In this document: positions 6,854 to 14,556 of the stretch, piece by piece | How the letters are laid out: every line of letters begins with the position of its first letter | Numbering within the stretch: position 1 is the stretch's first letter | Assembly: GCA_900542625.1 (NCBI GenBank) | Contig: UQOH01000040.1 | Coordinates: 1 to 18,252, forward strand | Direction: 5' to 3' | Length of the DNA stretch: 18,252 nucleotides | Origin: an uncultured Fusobacterium sp. | GTDB lineage: Bacteria; Fusobacteriota; Fusobacteriia; Fusobacteriales; Fusobacteriaceae | Made by a program: the position numbers and the translations under genes | The notes under the pieces: generated by a model | Database searches by the model: none | The model's input: only the letters and a program-made list of their open reading frames with translations | Told to the model about the DNA's origin: nothing

Positions 6854-7765
6854 ATGGGAAAAATAGCTTTCGTTTTTCCGGGACAAGGAGCACAGTTCGT
6901 TGGAATGGGAAAAGAAATATATGAAAATAATGAAAAAGCAAGAGCTGAATTTGATAAAATTTTTGCAAATCTTTCTTTTGACTTAAAAACAGCAATGTTT
7001 GAAGGACCGGAAGAAATTTTAAAGAAAACAAAATACACTCAGCCGGCTATAGTTGCCATGAGTTTAGTATTAGAAAAACTTGTGAGAGAAAAAGGAATAA
7101 AACCTGATTTTGTTGCAGGGCATTCTGTTGGAGAATATGCAGCAATCGGTTCAGGAGAATTTCTTTCTTTGGAAGATGCAGTAAAACTTACATCATTCAG
7201 AGGAGAAGTAATGAATGAGATAGCTGAATCTGTAAATGGAGGAATGGCTGCTATAATAGGAATGGATTCTGACAAAATAGAAGAAGTTCTTAAAACAGTT
7301 GAGGGAGTTATTGAGGCAGTAAACTTTAACGAACCTAAACAGACAGTTATAGCAGGACAGAAAGAGGCAATAGAAAAAGCATGTGCTGCTTTAAAAGAAG
7401 CAGGAGCAAAAAGAGCCATGGCACTTGCTGTGTCAGGACCTTTCCATTCATCTTTAATGAAACCTGCCGGTGAAAAATTAAGAGATGAAGCTGCAAAATA
7501 TGATTTTAAAGAGGGAAGTGCAAAACTTGTTGCAAACACAACAGCACAATTTATATCAACACCTGACGAGATAAAATCTGAAATATATGCTCAAAGTTTC
7601 GGACCTGTAAAATGGGTAGATACAGTAAAGAAATTAAAAGAAAACGGAGTAGATACTATTTATGAAATAGGACCTGGAAAAGTTCTTGCAGGGCTTATCA
7701 AAAAAATAGATAAAGAGATAACTGTAATAAATATTAACTCTTTAAGTGATATTGACAATATATAG
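6854..7765 (+). CDS. fabD: Malonyl-CoA:ACP transacylase (FabD)
   Basis: FabD moves the malonyl group from CoA to ACP, supplying the two-carbon donor for FabH and FabF. The 303-residue protein shows FPGQGAQFVGMG near the N-terminus and the nucleophile S91 in GHSVGEYAA. It also has R116, which binds the malonyl carboxylate, in SFRGEVM, H198 in SGPFHSSLM, and the C-terminal YEIGPGKVLAGLI. The ATG has an AAGGAGGA site (6843-6850) at ideal spacing. The 138-base gap after it carries the acpP promoter. Confidence 0.97.
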   Translation: MGKIAFVFPGQGAQFVGMGKEIYENNEKARAEFDKIFANLSFDLKTAMFEGPEEILKKTKYTQPAIVAMSLVLEKLVREKGIKPDFVAGHSVGEYAAIGSGEFLSLEDAVKLTSFRGEVMNEIAESVNGGMAAIIGMDSDKIEEVLKTVEGVIEAVNFNEPKQTVIAGQKEAIEKACAALKEAGAKRAMALAVSGPFHSSLMKPAGEKLRDEAAKYDFKEGSAKLVANTTAQFISTPDEIKSEIYAQSFGPVKWVDTVKKLKENGVDTIYEIGPGKVLAGLIKKIDKEITVININSLSDIDNI

Positions 7766-7829
7766 CAAAAGGGATTAAAAAGAAAATAAAAAAAATATTG
7801 TAAATTATTATTTTTATTTTGATAAAAAG

Positions 7830-7858
7830 TTGAAAACTATAATTAAATTTGGTAATAT
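7830..7858 (+). promoter_or_regulatory. Promoter for acpP
   Basis: TTGAAA (7830-7835), a 17-base spacer and TAATAT (7853-7858) preceded by TGG give an extended -10 promoter 45 bases before the acpP start. A second possible -10, TATAAT (7838-7843), lies just upstream but has no well-placed -35. A dedicated strong promoter fits the high cellular demand for acyl carrier protein. Confidence 0.6.
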
Positions 7859-7903
7859 TATAGTGAAAATAAATTTTAATTAAAAGAAATTGAGGAGGAA
7901 AAG

Positions 7904-8128
7904 ATGTTAGATAAAATAAGAGAAATAGTAGTAGAACAATTAGGAGTAGATGCTGAGCAAGTAACTCCAGAGGCAAACTTTGTAGATGATTTAGGAGCAG
8001 ATTCATTAGATACAGTAGAATTAATCATGGCATTTGAAGAAGAATTTGATGTTGAGATTCCTGATACAGATGCAGAAAAAATAAAAACTGTACAAGATGT
8101 AATAGACTACATAGAAGAAAATAAGTAG
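7904..8128 (+). CDS. acpP: Acyl carrier protein
   Basis: The product is a 74-residue acidic four-helix protein that carries growing acyl chains on a phosphopantetheine arm. The attachment site is S34 in LGADSLDTVEL. The EEFDVEIPDTDAEKIKTVQDVIDYI region is the usual helix III-IV segment. A strong GAGGAGGAAAAG ribosome site (7892-7903) precedes the ATG. It has its own promoter and a terminator right after it, so it can be made in excess of its neighbours fabD and fabF, which both use it as substrate carrier. Confidence 0.97.
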   Translation: MLDKIREIVVEQLGVDAEQVTPEANFVDDLGADSLDTVELIMAFEEEFDVEIPDTDAEKIKTVQDVIDYIEENK

Positions 8129-8137
8129 TAAGAACAC

Positions 8138-8171
8138 TAAAGGGGATACAGTAATATCCCCTTTAATTTTT
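8138..8171 (+). terminator. Hairpin terminator between acpP and fabF
   Basis: TAAAGGGGATA (8138-8148) pairs perfectly with TATCCCCTTTA (8155-8165) across the loop CAGTAA, followed by A and five T. The 11-base stem lies ten bases after the acpP stop. As fabF follows after only 36 more bases with no obvious promoter, it probably acts as a partial terminator or as a 3' stabiliser of a short acpP message. Confidence 0.85.
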
Positions 8172-8207
8172 ATAAAGAGAAATTAATGCAACCAGAGAGG
8201 TGATAAC

Positions 8208-9437
8208 ATGAGAAGAGTAGTTGTAACAGGACTTGGTCTTATAACAGCTTTAGGTACTGGGCTTGAAAAATCTTGGGCTGGTATCCTGGAAGGAAAAACA
8301 GGTATAAAAACAATTGAAAGTTTCGATACAGAAGATACTCCTGTAAAAGTAGCAGGAGAAGTAAGAGATTTTGAACCTGAGGCATTTGGAATAGAGAAAA
8401 AAGAGATAAAGAAACTTGCAAGAAACACTCAATTTGCAATAGGAGCTGCTAAAATGGCATTGGCAGATTCAGGGCTTACAATAGATGAGAACAATACAGA
8501 AAGAGTTGGAGTAATTATTTCTTCAGGTATAGGAGGAATGGAAATATTTGAGGCTCAGCATGAGACTCTTATAAACAAAGGACCAAAAAGATTATCTCCT
8601 TTCACAATACCAGGAATGATAGCAAACATGGCATCTGGAAATGTAGGAATATATCTAGGAGCAAAAGGACCAAATAAATCAATAGTAACAGCATGTGCTG
8701 CAGGAACTCACTCAATAGGAGATGCTTTTGAAACAATAAAACTTGGTAAAGCAGATGTAATGCTTGCTGGAGGAACAGAGGCATGTATAACAAAATTTGC
8801 TATAAACAGTTTTGCAAACATGAAAGCTCTTTCAACAAACCCAGACCCTAATACAGCATCAAGACCATTTACAATAGACAGAGATGGATTTGTAATGGGA
8901 GAAGGAGCAGGAGTTGTAGTTCTTGAAGATTTAGATCATGCTCTTGCAAGAGGAGCTAAAATATATGCAGAAGTAATCGGTTATGGAGAAACTTGTGATG
9001 CTCACCACATTACAGCACCAGCAGTAGACGGAGCAGTAAGAGCATTTAAAATGGCACTTGATGAGTCAGGAGTTTCAAAATCAGAGGTAGATTACATCAA
9101 TGCTCACGGAACATCAACAGGGCTTAATGATAAAAATGAAACTGCAGCAGTAAAAGAAGTTTTTGGAGAAGATGCATACAGACTTAACATCTCTTCAACA
9201 AAAGGAGCAACAGGACACGTTCTTGGAGGAGCCGGAGGAATAGAAGGAGTTATCCTTGCAAAAAGTATTGCAGATGGAGTTATACCTCCAACAGCAAATT
9301 ATGAAAACCCAGATCCAGAATGTGATTTAAATTACACACCAAACAAAGCTGTGTCTAAAGAAATCAGAGTGGGAATGTCAAGTTCTCTTGGATTTGGAGG
9401 ACACAACGCAGTAATCGTAATGAAAAAATACAAATAG
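8208..9437 (+). CDS. fabF: 3-oxoacyl-ACP synthase II (FabF)
   Basis: FabF carries out the elongating condensations of fatty-acid synthesis, joining malonyl-ACP to acyl-ACP. The 409-residue length is usual. The Cys-His-His triad is C163 in VTACAAGTHS, H300 in NAHGTSTG and H337 in KGATGHVLGGAGG, with K332 in STKG. The C-terminal GMSSSLGFGGHNAVIV is the family's glycine-rich end. The ATG follows AGAGAGGTGAT (8195-8205). Position 305 is glycine in GTSTGLNDK where proline is more common. No fabG, fabZ or enoyl reductase gene lies beside it, so those steps are encoded elsewhere. Confidence 0.97.
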   Translation: MRRVVVTGLGLITALGTGLEKSWAGILEGKTGIKTIESFDTEDTPVKVAGEVRDFEPEAFGIEKKEIKKLARNTQFAIGAAKMALADSGLTIDENNTERVGVIISSGIGGMEIFEAQHETLINKGPKRLSPFTIPGMIANMASGNVGIYLGAKGPNKSIVTACAAGTHSIGDAFETIKLGKADVMLAGGTEACITKFAINSFANMKALSTNPDPNTASRPFTIDRDGFVMGEGAGVVVLEDLDHALARGAKIYAEVIGYGETCDAHHITAPAVDGAVRAFKMALDESGVSKSEVDYINAHGTSTGLNDKNETAAVKEVFGEDAYRLNISSTKGATGHVLGGAGGIEGVILAKSIADGVIPPTANYENPDPECDLNYTPNKAVSKEIRVGMSSSLGFGGHNAVIVMKKYK

Positions 9438-9448
9438 AGGGGAATATA

Positions 9449-10144
9449 GTGGAAGTGAAATTAGAATCTTTAGAAAAAGAAATAGGATACTTTTTTAAGA
9501 ATATAGATTTACTAAAAACTTCACTTGTTCATAGATCTTTTGGGAATGAAAATAAAAAATACAGAAAAATAAATAATGAAAGACTAGAACTGCTGGGAGA
9601 TGCAGTTCTAGATCTTATCGTTGCAGAATACCTATATAAGCATTTTCAGAATTATTCAGAAGGCGATCTTGCAAAGATTAAATCTATGGCAGTAAGTGAA
9701 CCAGTTTTAGCTAAAGTTGCAAAGAAATTAGGAATGGGAAACTATCTTCTGCTTAGCAAAGGTGAAGAGATGACAGGAGGAAGAGAGAGAAGTTCCATTT
9801 TAGGAGATGTATTTGAGGCAGTTCTTGGAGCAATATATTTAGATTCAGATTTTAATACAGCAAGAAAAATAGTATTAAAACATCTTGAAAAATATATTGA
9901 GCATATAGAAGAAGATGAAGATATTCTTGACTTTAAAACAATTTTACAGGAATACAGCCAAAAAGAATACAAGACAGTTCCTGTTTATGAGGTTATAGGA
10001 GAAAAAGGTCCTGACCATAAGAAAACTTTTGAAATTTTAGTTAAAATTGGAGATAATACAGAAGCAATAGGGGTTGGAAAAAGTAAAAAAACAGCAGAAC
10101 AGGGAGCAGCAAAGGCTCTTTGCAAAAAATTAGGTGTAAGTTAA
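9449..10144 (+). CDS. rnc: Ribonuclease III
   Basis: RNase III cleaves double-stranded RNA, maturing the 30S rRNA precursor and processing structured mRNAs. The 231-residue protein has the catalytic domain first, with signature NERLELLGDAVLD giving acidic residues E44, E47 and D51, and the second acidic pair D120 and E123 in LGDVFEAVLGAIY. A double-stranded-RNA-binding domain covers about 155-229, ending GKSKKTAEQGAAKALCKKL. The start is a GTG at 9449 with GAGGGG (9437-9442) upstream; a second GTG at 9455 is also possible. It follows fabF by 11 bases and precedes the radical SAM gene by one base. Confidence 0.96.
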   Translation: MEVKLESLEKEIGYFFKNIDLLKTSLVHRSFGNENKKYRKINNERLELLGDAVLDLIVAEYLYKHFQNYSEGDLAKIKSMAVSEPVLAKVAKKLGMGNYLLLSKGEEMTGGRERSSILGDVFEAVLGAIYLDSDFNTARKIVLKHLEKYIEHIEEDEDILDFKTILQEYSQKEYKTVPVYEVIGEKGPDHKKTFEILVKIGDNTEAIGVGKSKKTAEQGAAKALCKKLGVS

Positions 10145-10145
10145 A

Positions 10146-11183
10146 ATGGAGAGAAAGCATTACAACATACCTATTTTCATAAGCCATTTTGGATGTCCTA
10201 ATGCTTGTGTTTTCTGCAATCAAAAGAAGATAAACGGAAGAGAAACAGACGTTACTTTAGAAGATTTGGAAAATATAATAGAGAAATATTTAGAAATTCT
10301 TCCGGAAGATTCATATAAGGAAGTAGCTTTTTTTGGAGGAACATTTACAGGAATATCTATGTCCAAACAAAAGGAGTATCTGGAAGGTGTAAAAAAATAT
10401 CTGGATAAAGGTCTTGTGCAGGGAATAAGATTATCCACAAGACCTGATTATATAAATCATGAAGTAATGGAGCAGTTAAAAAAATATAATGTAACTACTA
10501 TTGAACTTGGTGTACAGTCTTTTGATGAAGAGGTTTTAAAGAAAAGTGCCAGATATTATCCAGTGGAAACAGTATATAAAGCATGTGAAATGATAAAATC
10601 ATATGGCATTGATTTGGGAATACAGCTTATGCCGGGACTTCCGGGATCAACATTTAAAAGTGATTTTGAAAGTGCTCAGGAAACAGTAAAAATAGCTCCT
10701 CAAAATGCAAGAGTATATCCTACTCTTATAATAAAAGATACAGAAATGGAAAATATGTATAAGAGAGGAGAATACGAGGTATTTTCTTTAGAGGAAGCCA
10801 TAAAAAGATGCAGAAAAATATGTGCTCTTTTAGAAATAAAGGGTATAAATATAATAAGAGTGGGACTTCAGCCGTCTGATGATTTGAGAAACGGAGGAGT
10901 TTCAGTAGAGGGAGCTTTTCATCCTGCTTTCAGGGAGCTGGTAGATGGGGAGATTTATTTTAGTTTTTTGGAAAAGATAAAAAACAGGGAAAATGCTCTT
11001 GAGATAAAAGCAAATGAAAAAAATATTTCCAAAATTGTGGGAATAAAAAAGAAAAACAGCAAAAGACTTGGGAAATTTCAATTAGAAATAGACAATAAAT
11101 TAAATACATCTGAAATTATAGTAAACGGCACAAAATACGATAGAAAAGATATATTGATGGAAGAGTTGATCTGCAATGAATAA
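10146..11183 (+). CDS. Elp3-like radical SAM protein lacking an acetyltransferase domain
   Basis: The product is a 345-residue iron-sulfur enzyme. C17, C21 and C24 in FGCPNACVFCNQ form the CxxxCxxC motif that binds the [4Fe-4S] cluster cleaving S-adenosylmethionine. FFGGTFTG, the GGxFT-type motif, follows at about 63-70, and LSTRPDYI and LGVQSFDEEVLKKS are typical of the Elp3/HemN-like subgroup. The segment after residue 275 is a short basic C-terminal region with no GNAT acetyltransferase like that of true Elp3, so tRNA wobble-uridine chemistry of the Elp3 kind is not established. It is tightly packed between rnc (one-base gap) and rng (eight-base overlap), so an RNA-modifying role is plausible but inferred. 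Annotation as a coproporphyrinogen oxidase would be unjustified. Confidence 0.87.
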   Translation: MERKHYNIPIFISHFGCPNACVFCNQKKINGRETDVTLEDLENIIEKYLEILPEDSYKEVAFFGGTFTGISMSKQKEYLEGVKKYLDKGLVQGIRLSTRPDYINHEVMEQLKKYNVTTIELGVQSFDEEVLKKSARYYPVETVYKACEMIKSYGIDLGIQLMPGLPGSTFKSDFESAQETVKIAPQNARVYPTLIIKDTEMENMYKRGEYEVFSLEEAIKRCRKICALLEIKGINIIRVGLQPSDDLRNGGVSVEGAFHPAFRELVDGEIYFSFLEKIKNRENALEIKANEKNISKIVGIKKKNSKRLGKFQLEIDNKLNTSEIIVNGTKYDRKDILMEELICNE

Positions 11184-12642
11184 GATAATCATAAATGTAA
11201 ATAATTTTCAAAAAAGGGCTGCTATAATAGAAGACGGAAGGGTTGTAGAGGTTCTTACAGAAAGGGAAGACGAATCTAATATTATTAAAAATATTTATAA
11301 AGGACGAGTGGCAAATGTTCTGCCGGGAATGGAATCAGCATTTGTTGATATCGGGCTTGAAAAAAACAGCTTTCTTTTTGTAGATGATTTAAGAGAATTT
11401 GAAGAAAAATATCTTAACGGAATAGTAAACAGCGGAAAGCCTATAGAGGATCTTTTAAATGTTGGAGATAAGGTTGTAGTGCAGGTTCTTAATGTGCCGA
11501 GAGGTACAAAAGGAGCAAGGGTTACAACCAATTTTACAATTCCTGGAAAATATCTTGTTCTTATGCCAAACAGCGATCATATAGCAATATCAAAAAAGAT
11601 AAAAGATGAAGATGAAAGAGCAAGACTTCAGGAAATTTTCGAAGAGATAAAACCGCCTAAAATGGGTGTAATAATAAGAACTGCTGCTCAGGGAAAATCT
11701 GTTTACCATTTTGAAAGAGAGATAAGCTATCTTGTTAAAAAGTGGGAAGATATTGAGAAAAAAATCTCAAAAGCAAAAGTCGGAGATGTGTTATACAATG
11801 ATAACAATGTTGTTACAACAGTTTTAAGAGATATTCTTTCAAATGAGATTGATGAGCTTGTAGTGGATAATGAAGAAGTTTACTGGGAAATTATAGATTA
11901 TATAAATGCTTTCAGTGAAAATAATTTTAAAGCAAAAGTTAAGCTTTTTGATGAGAACAGAGATATTTTTGAAGAGTATAATATAAACAGAGAGATAGAA
12001 AAAGCTTTGGACAAAGTAGCGTGGCTTGACTGCGGAGGATATCTTGTAATCGAAAAAACAGAGGCTCTTGTAAGTATAGACGTTAATACAGGAAAAAATA
12101 CCGGAAGTCTTAATCTTGAGAAAACAGTATTAAATACTAATCTTGATGCAGCAAGAGAGATTCCAAAGCAGTTAAGACTTAGAAATTTAAGTGGAATTAT
12201 AATAATTGATTTTATAGATATGAAACTTCAGGAAGATAAAGATTTGGTTCTGCAGCAGCTTGATGCAGAGCTGAAAAAAGACAGAACAAAAAACAATATA
12301 GTTCATTTTACTGATTTGGGTCTTGTGGAGATGACGAGAAAGAGAGTAGGAAGAAATTTAAGTTATTTCTATGAGGAAGAGTGCCCAAGATGTCACGGAA
12401 AAGGAAAAGTAAAATCAGTTGACGCTATAATTGAAAATATAATAAAAGATTTCAAAGAAGTGGCACAGGAAAAAGATATAAAGAAAATATCAATAAAATC
12501 ATCTAACAGAGTAATAAATAAAATAAAAGAAGTATATTACGATATTATGACAGAGTTCTTGAAAAGCAGAGGGAAAGAACTTTCTCTTTCATCAGAAGAG
12601 ATAAATAATATAAACGGCTATGATATATTTCTTGAAAAATAG
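11176..12642 (+). CDS. rng: RNase E/G family endoribonuclease
   Basis: The product is a single-strand endoribonuclease of RNase G size (488 residues), without the long disordered tail of RNase E. An N-terminal S1 domain is marked by NIYKGRVANVLPGMESAFVDIG (39-60), FLFVDD and VPRGTKGARVT. The 5'-sensor region follows (about 120-175). The DNase I-like catalytic part has the metal ligand D302 in SIDVNTG and D345/D348 in IIDFIDMK. The zinc link is C403 and C406 in CPRCHGKG, which supports dimerisation. The C-terminal region (about 415-488) is the small domain. The ATG overlaps the radical SAM gene by eight bases. Likely roles are rRNA maturation and mRNA decay; E-type versus G-type activity cannot be decided by sequence alone. 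Confidence 0.94.
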   Translation: MNKIIINVNNFQKRAAIIEDGRVVEVLTEREDESNIIKNIYKGRVANVLPGMESAFVDIGLEKNSFLFVDDLREFEEKYLNGIVNSGKPIEDLLNVGDKVVVQVLNVPRGTKGARVTTNFTIPGKYLVLMPNSDHIAISKKIKDEDERARLQEIFEEIKPPKMGVIIRTAAQGKSVYHFEREISYLVKKWEDIEKKISKAKVGDVLYNDNNVVTTVLRDILSNEIDELVVDNEEVYWEIIDYINAFSENNFKAKVKLFDENRDIFEEYNINREIEKALDKVAWLDCGGYLVIEKTEALVSIDVNTGKNTGSLNLEKTVLNTNLDAAREIPKQLRLRNLSGIIIIDFIDMKLQEDKDLVLQQLDAELKKDRTKNNIVHFTDLGLVEMTRKRVGRNLSYFYEEECPRCHGKGKVKSVDAIIENIIKDFKEVAQEKDIKKISIKSSNRVINKIKEVYYDIMTEFLKSRGKELSLSSEEINNINGYDIFLEK

Positions 12643-12651
12643 GAGGCTGTG

Positions 12652-13152
12652 GTGAGAGTAGGAGTATACTCAGGAAGTTTTGATCCCATAACAAAAGGGC
12701 ATCAGGATATAATAGACAGAGCAAGCAGGCTGTTTGACAAATTAATAATACTTGTATCTAACAACAGTGAAAAAAAATACTGGTTTTCTTTAAAAGAAAG
12801 AGAAGAAATGGTTAGTAAAGTATTAGATAAGTATGATAATATAGTAATAGAAGCATATGGCGGACTTTTAGTAAATTACTGCAGAGAAAATAATGTGAAC
12901 ACAATAGTAAGAGGAATAAGAACAGTGGAAGACTGCGGACTTGAACTTTATTTTGCAAGCGGGAATATGGATATATCAGAGGGGAAAGTTGATACAGTAT
13001 TTCTTCCTGCGTTGAAAGAATATATCTATGTAAGTTCTACTGCAGCAAGAGAGATTGCAAGATATGGCGGAAAAGTAACTGCTTATGTAGATGAAAGAAT
13101 AGCTGATATGGTCAGCGAAAGAGGAAAACAATACAGTCCAAAACAGTTGTAA
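12652..13152 (+). CDS. coaD: Phosphopantetheine adenylyltransferase
   Basis: CoaD adds AMP to 4'-phosphopantetheine to give dephospho-CoA, the penultimate step of CoA synthesis. The 166-residue protein shows the nucleotidyltransferase motif GSFDPITKGH (8-17), with H17 the TxGH histidine, RGIRTVED (87-94) and the C-terminal YVSSTAAREIARYGG. The DCGLELYFASGNMD stretch differs from the common SDFEYELQMAxxNR pattern but keeps the position of key residues. GTG at 12652 is preferred to GTG at 12649 because the AGGAGG site (12641-12646) is then five bases away rather than two, and the protein begins MRVGVYSGSFDP like its relatives. It follows rng by nine bases. Its product feeds the phosphopantetheine arm of ACP. 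Confidence 0.95.
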   Translation: MRVGVYSGSFDPITKGHQDIIDRASRLFDKLIILVSNNSEKKYWFSLKEREEMVSKVLDKYDNIVIEAYGGLLVNYCRENNVNTIVRGIRTVEDCGLELYFASGNMDISEGKVDTVFLPALKEYIYVSSTAAREIARYGGKVTAYVDERIADMVSERGKQYSPKQL

Positions 13153-13168
13153 AATAAAAGGTGATTAG

Positions 13169-14551
13169 ATGGCTAAAGATAAAACAGTATATGTATGCAG
13201 CGAATGTGGATATAAAACAGCTAAATGGATGGGAAAATGTGTAAACTGTGGTTCATGGGGAACTCTTGAAGAGCAGGAGGAAGTATCAGCCTCTGTGGGA
13301 GTTTCTTCTAAAGTGAGCAGAAATTCTTTATCTTTAGTGGATACAGAGAAAAAAGTTTCATCTTTTTCAAACATAAAAATAGAAGAAAATTTTAGATTTA
13401 AAACTAAGCAGACAGAATTTGACAGACTTTTGGGAGGAGGACTTGTTCAGGGAGAAGTAGTTCTTATAACAGGAAATCCCGGAATAGGAAAATCAACTCT
13501 TCTTCTGCAGATGGCGAAAGAATACAGTGATTATGGAGATGTAATATATGTGTCAGGAGAAGAATCTCCTGCACAGATAAAAAGCCGTGGAGAAAGACTT
13601 GGAATAAAAAGCAAAACTCTTTATCTTATGGCAGAAACAGACATTGATAAAATATCAGAATATATAACAATAAAAAAACCAAAAGTTGTTATTGTAGATT
13701 CTATTCAGACTCTTTACAGTGAAAACAGCGATTCAATAGCAGGAACTCCCACTCAAATAAGAGAGGCAACTTTAAAGATAGTAGAACTTGCAAAAAGACT
13801 TGGAATATCATTTTTTATTGTAGGGCATATTACAAAAGACGGAAAAGTAGCAGGACCAAAACTTCTTGAACATATGGTTGATGCAGTGTTCAGTTTTGAA
13901 GGAGAAGAGGGACTTTTTTACAGAATATTGAGAAGTACAAAAAATAGATTTGGTTCTACCAATGAGCTTGCAGTTTACAGCATGGAAGATGACGGAATAA
14001 AAGAGGTGCAGAACTCTTCAGAATTTTTCCTGAGCGAAAGAGAGGAAAAAAATATAGGAAGCATGATTGTTCCTGTTCTTGAAGGAACAAAAGTATTTCT
14101 TCTTGAAATTCAAAGTCTTCTTACAGAGAGCGGTGGAATCGGAATACCTAAAAGAATAGTACAGGGATTTGACAGAAACAGAATACAGATTCTTATGGCA
14201 ATCGGAGAAAAAAGAATGGGTATGAATCTTGGAATGAAAGATGTATTTATAAATATCCCGGGAGGAATATCTATAAAAGATCCGTCAGCAGACCTTGGAG
14301 CTCTTATATCTCTTCTTTCTGTATATAAAAACGTGGCAATCAGCCAAAAAATAGCAGCAATAGGAGAGCTTGGACTTCGTGGTGAAATAAGAAAAGTATT
14401 TTTTATGGATAAAAGATTAAGAGAGCTGGAAAAGCTTGGATTTAAAGGCGTGTATGTGCCAGAGGCAAATCGTAAAGAGATAGAAAAGAAAAGTTATAAT
14501 TTAAAACTTATTTATTTGAAGAATTTAGATGAATTCTTAGAAAGGATGTAG
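13169..14551 (+). CDS. radA: DNA repair protein RadA
   Basis: RadA (Sms) is a hexameric RecA-like helicase that drives branch migration during recombinational repair. The 460-residue protein has an N-terminal four-cysteine zinc finger (C10, C13, C24, C27; CSECGYKTAKWMGKCVNCG). A Walker A motif lies at GNPGIGKST (102-110) and Walker B-like VVIVDSIQTLYS near 173-184. The RadA-specific KNRFG motif lies at 258-262. The last part is a Lon-protease-like domain (about 300-455), with DPSADLGALISLLS and GELGLRGEIRKV. The ATG has AAAAGGTGAT (13156-13165) upstream. disA follows by five bases, an arrangement also known in Firmicutes where DisA responds to branched DNA that RadA processes. Confidence 0.96.
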   Translation: MAKDKTVYVCSECGYKTAKWMGKCVNCGSWGTLEEQEEVSASVGVSSKVSRNSLSLVDTEKKVSSFSNIKIEENFRFKTKQTEFDRLLGGGLVQGEVVLITGNPGIGKSTLLLQMAKEYSDYGDVIYVSGEESPAQIKSRGERLGIKSKTLYLMAETDIDKISEYITIKKPKVVIVDSIQTLYSENSDSIAGTPTQIREATLKIVELAKRLGISFFIVGHITKDGKVAGPKLLEHMVDAVFSFEGEEGLFYRILRSTKNRFGSTNELAVYSMEDDGIKEVQNSSEFFLSEREEKNIGSMIVPVLEGTKVFLLEIQSLLTESGGIGIPKRIVQGFDRNRIQILMAIGEKRMGMNLGMKDVFINIPGGISIKDPSADLGALISLLSVYKNVAISQKIAAIGELGLRGEIRKVFFMDKRLRELEKLGFKGVYVPEANRKEIEKKSYNLKLIYLKNLDEFLERM

Positions 14552-14556
14552 AAAGT

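Noticed and set aside
7783..7820. A/T-only hairpin (AAAATAAAAA paired with TTTTTATTTT) after fabD
   Set aside because: With no G-C pairs the stem would be very weak, and such runs are expected by chance at this composition; it is not called as a terminator.
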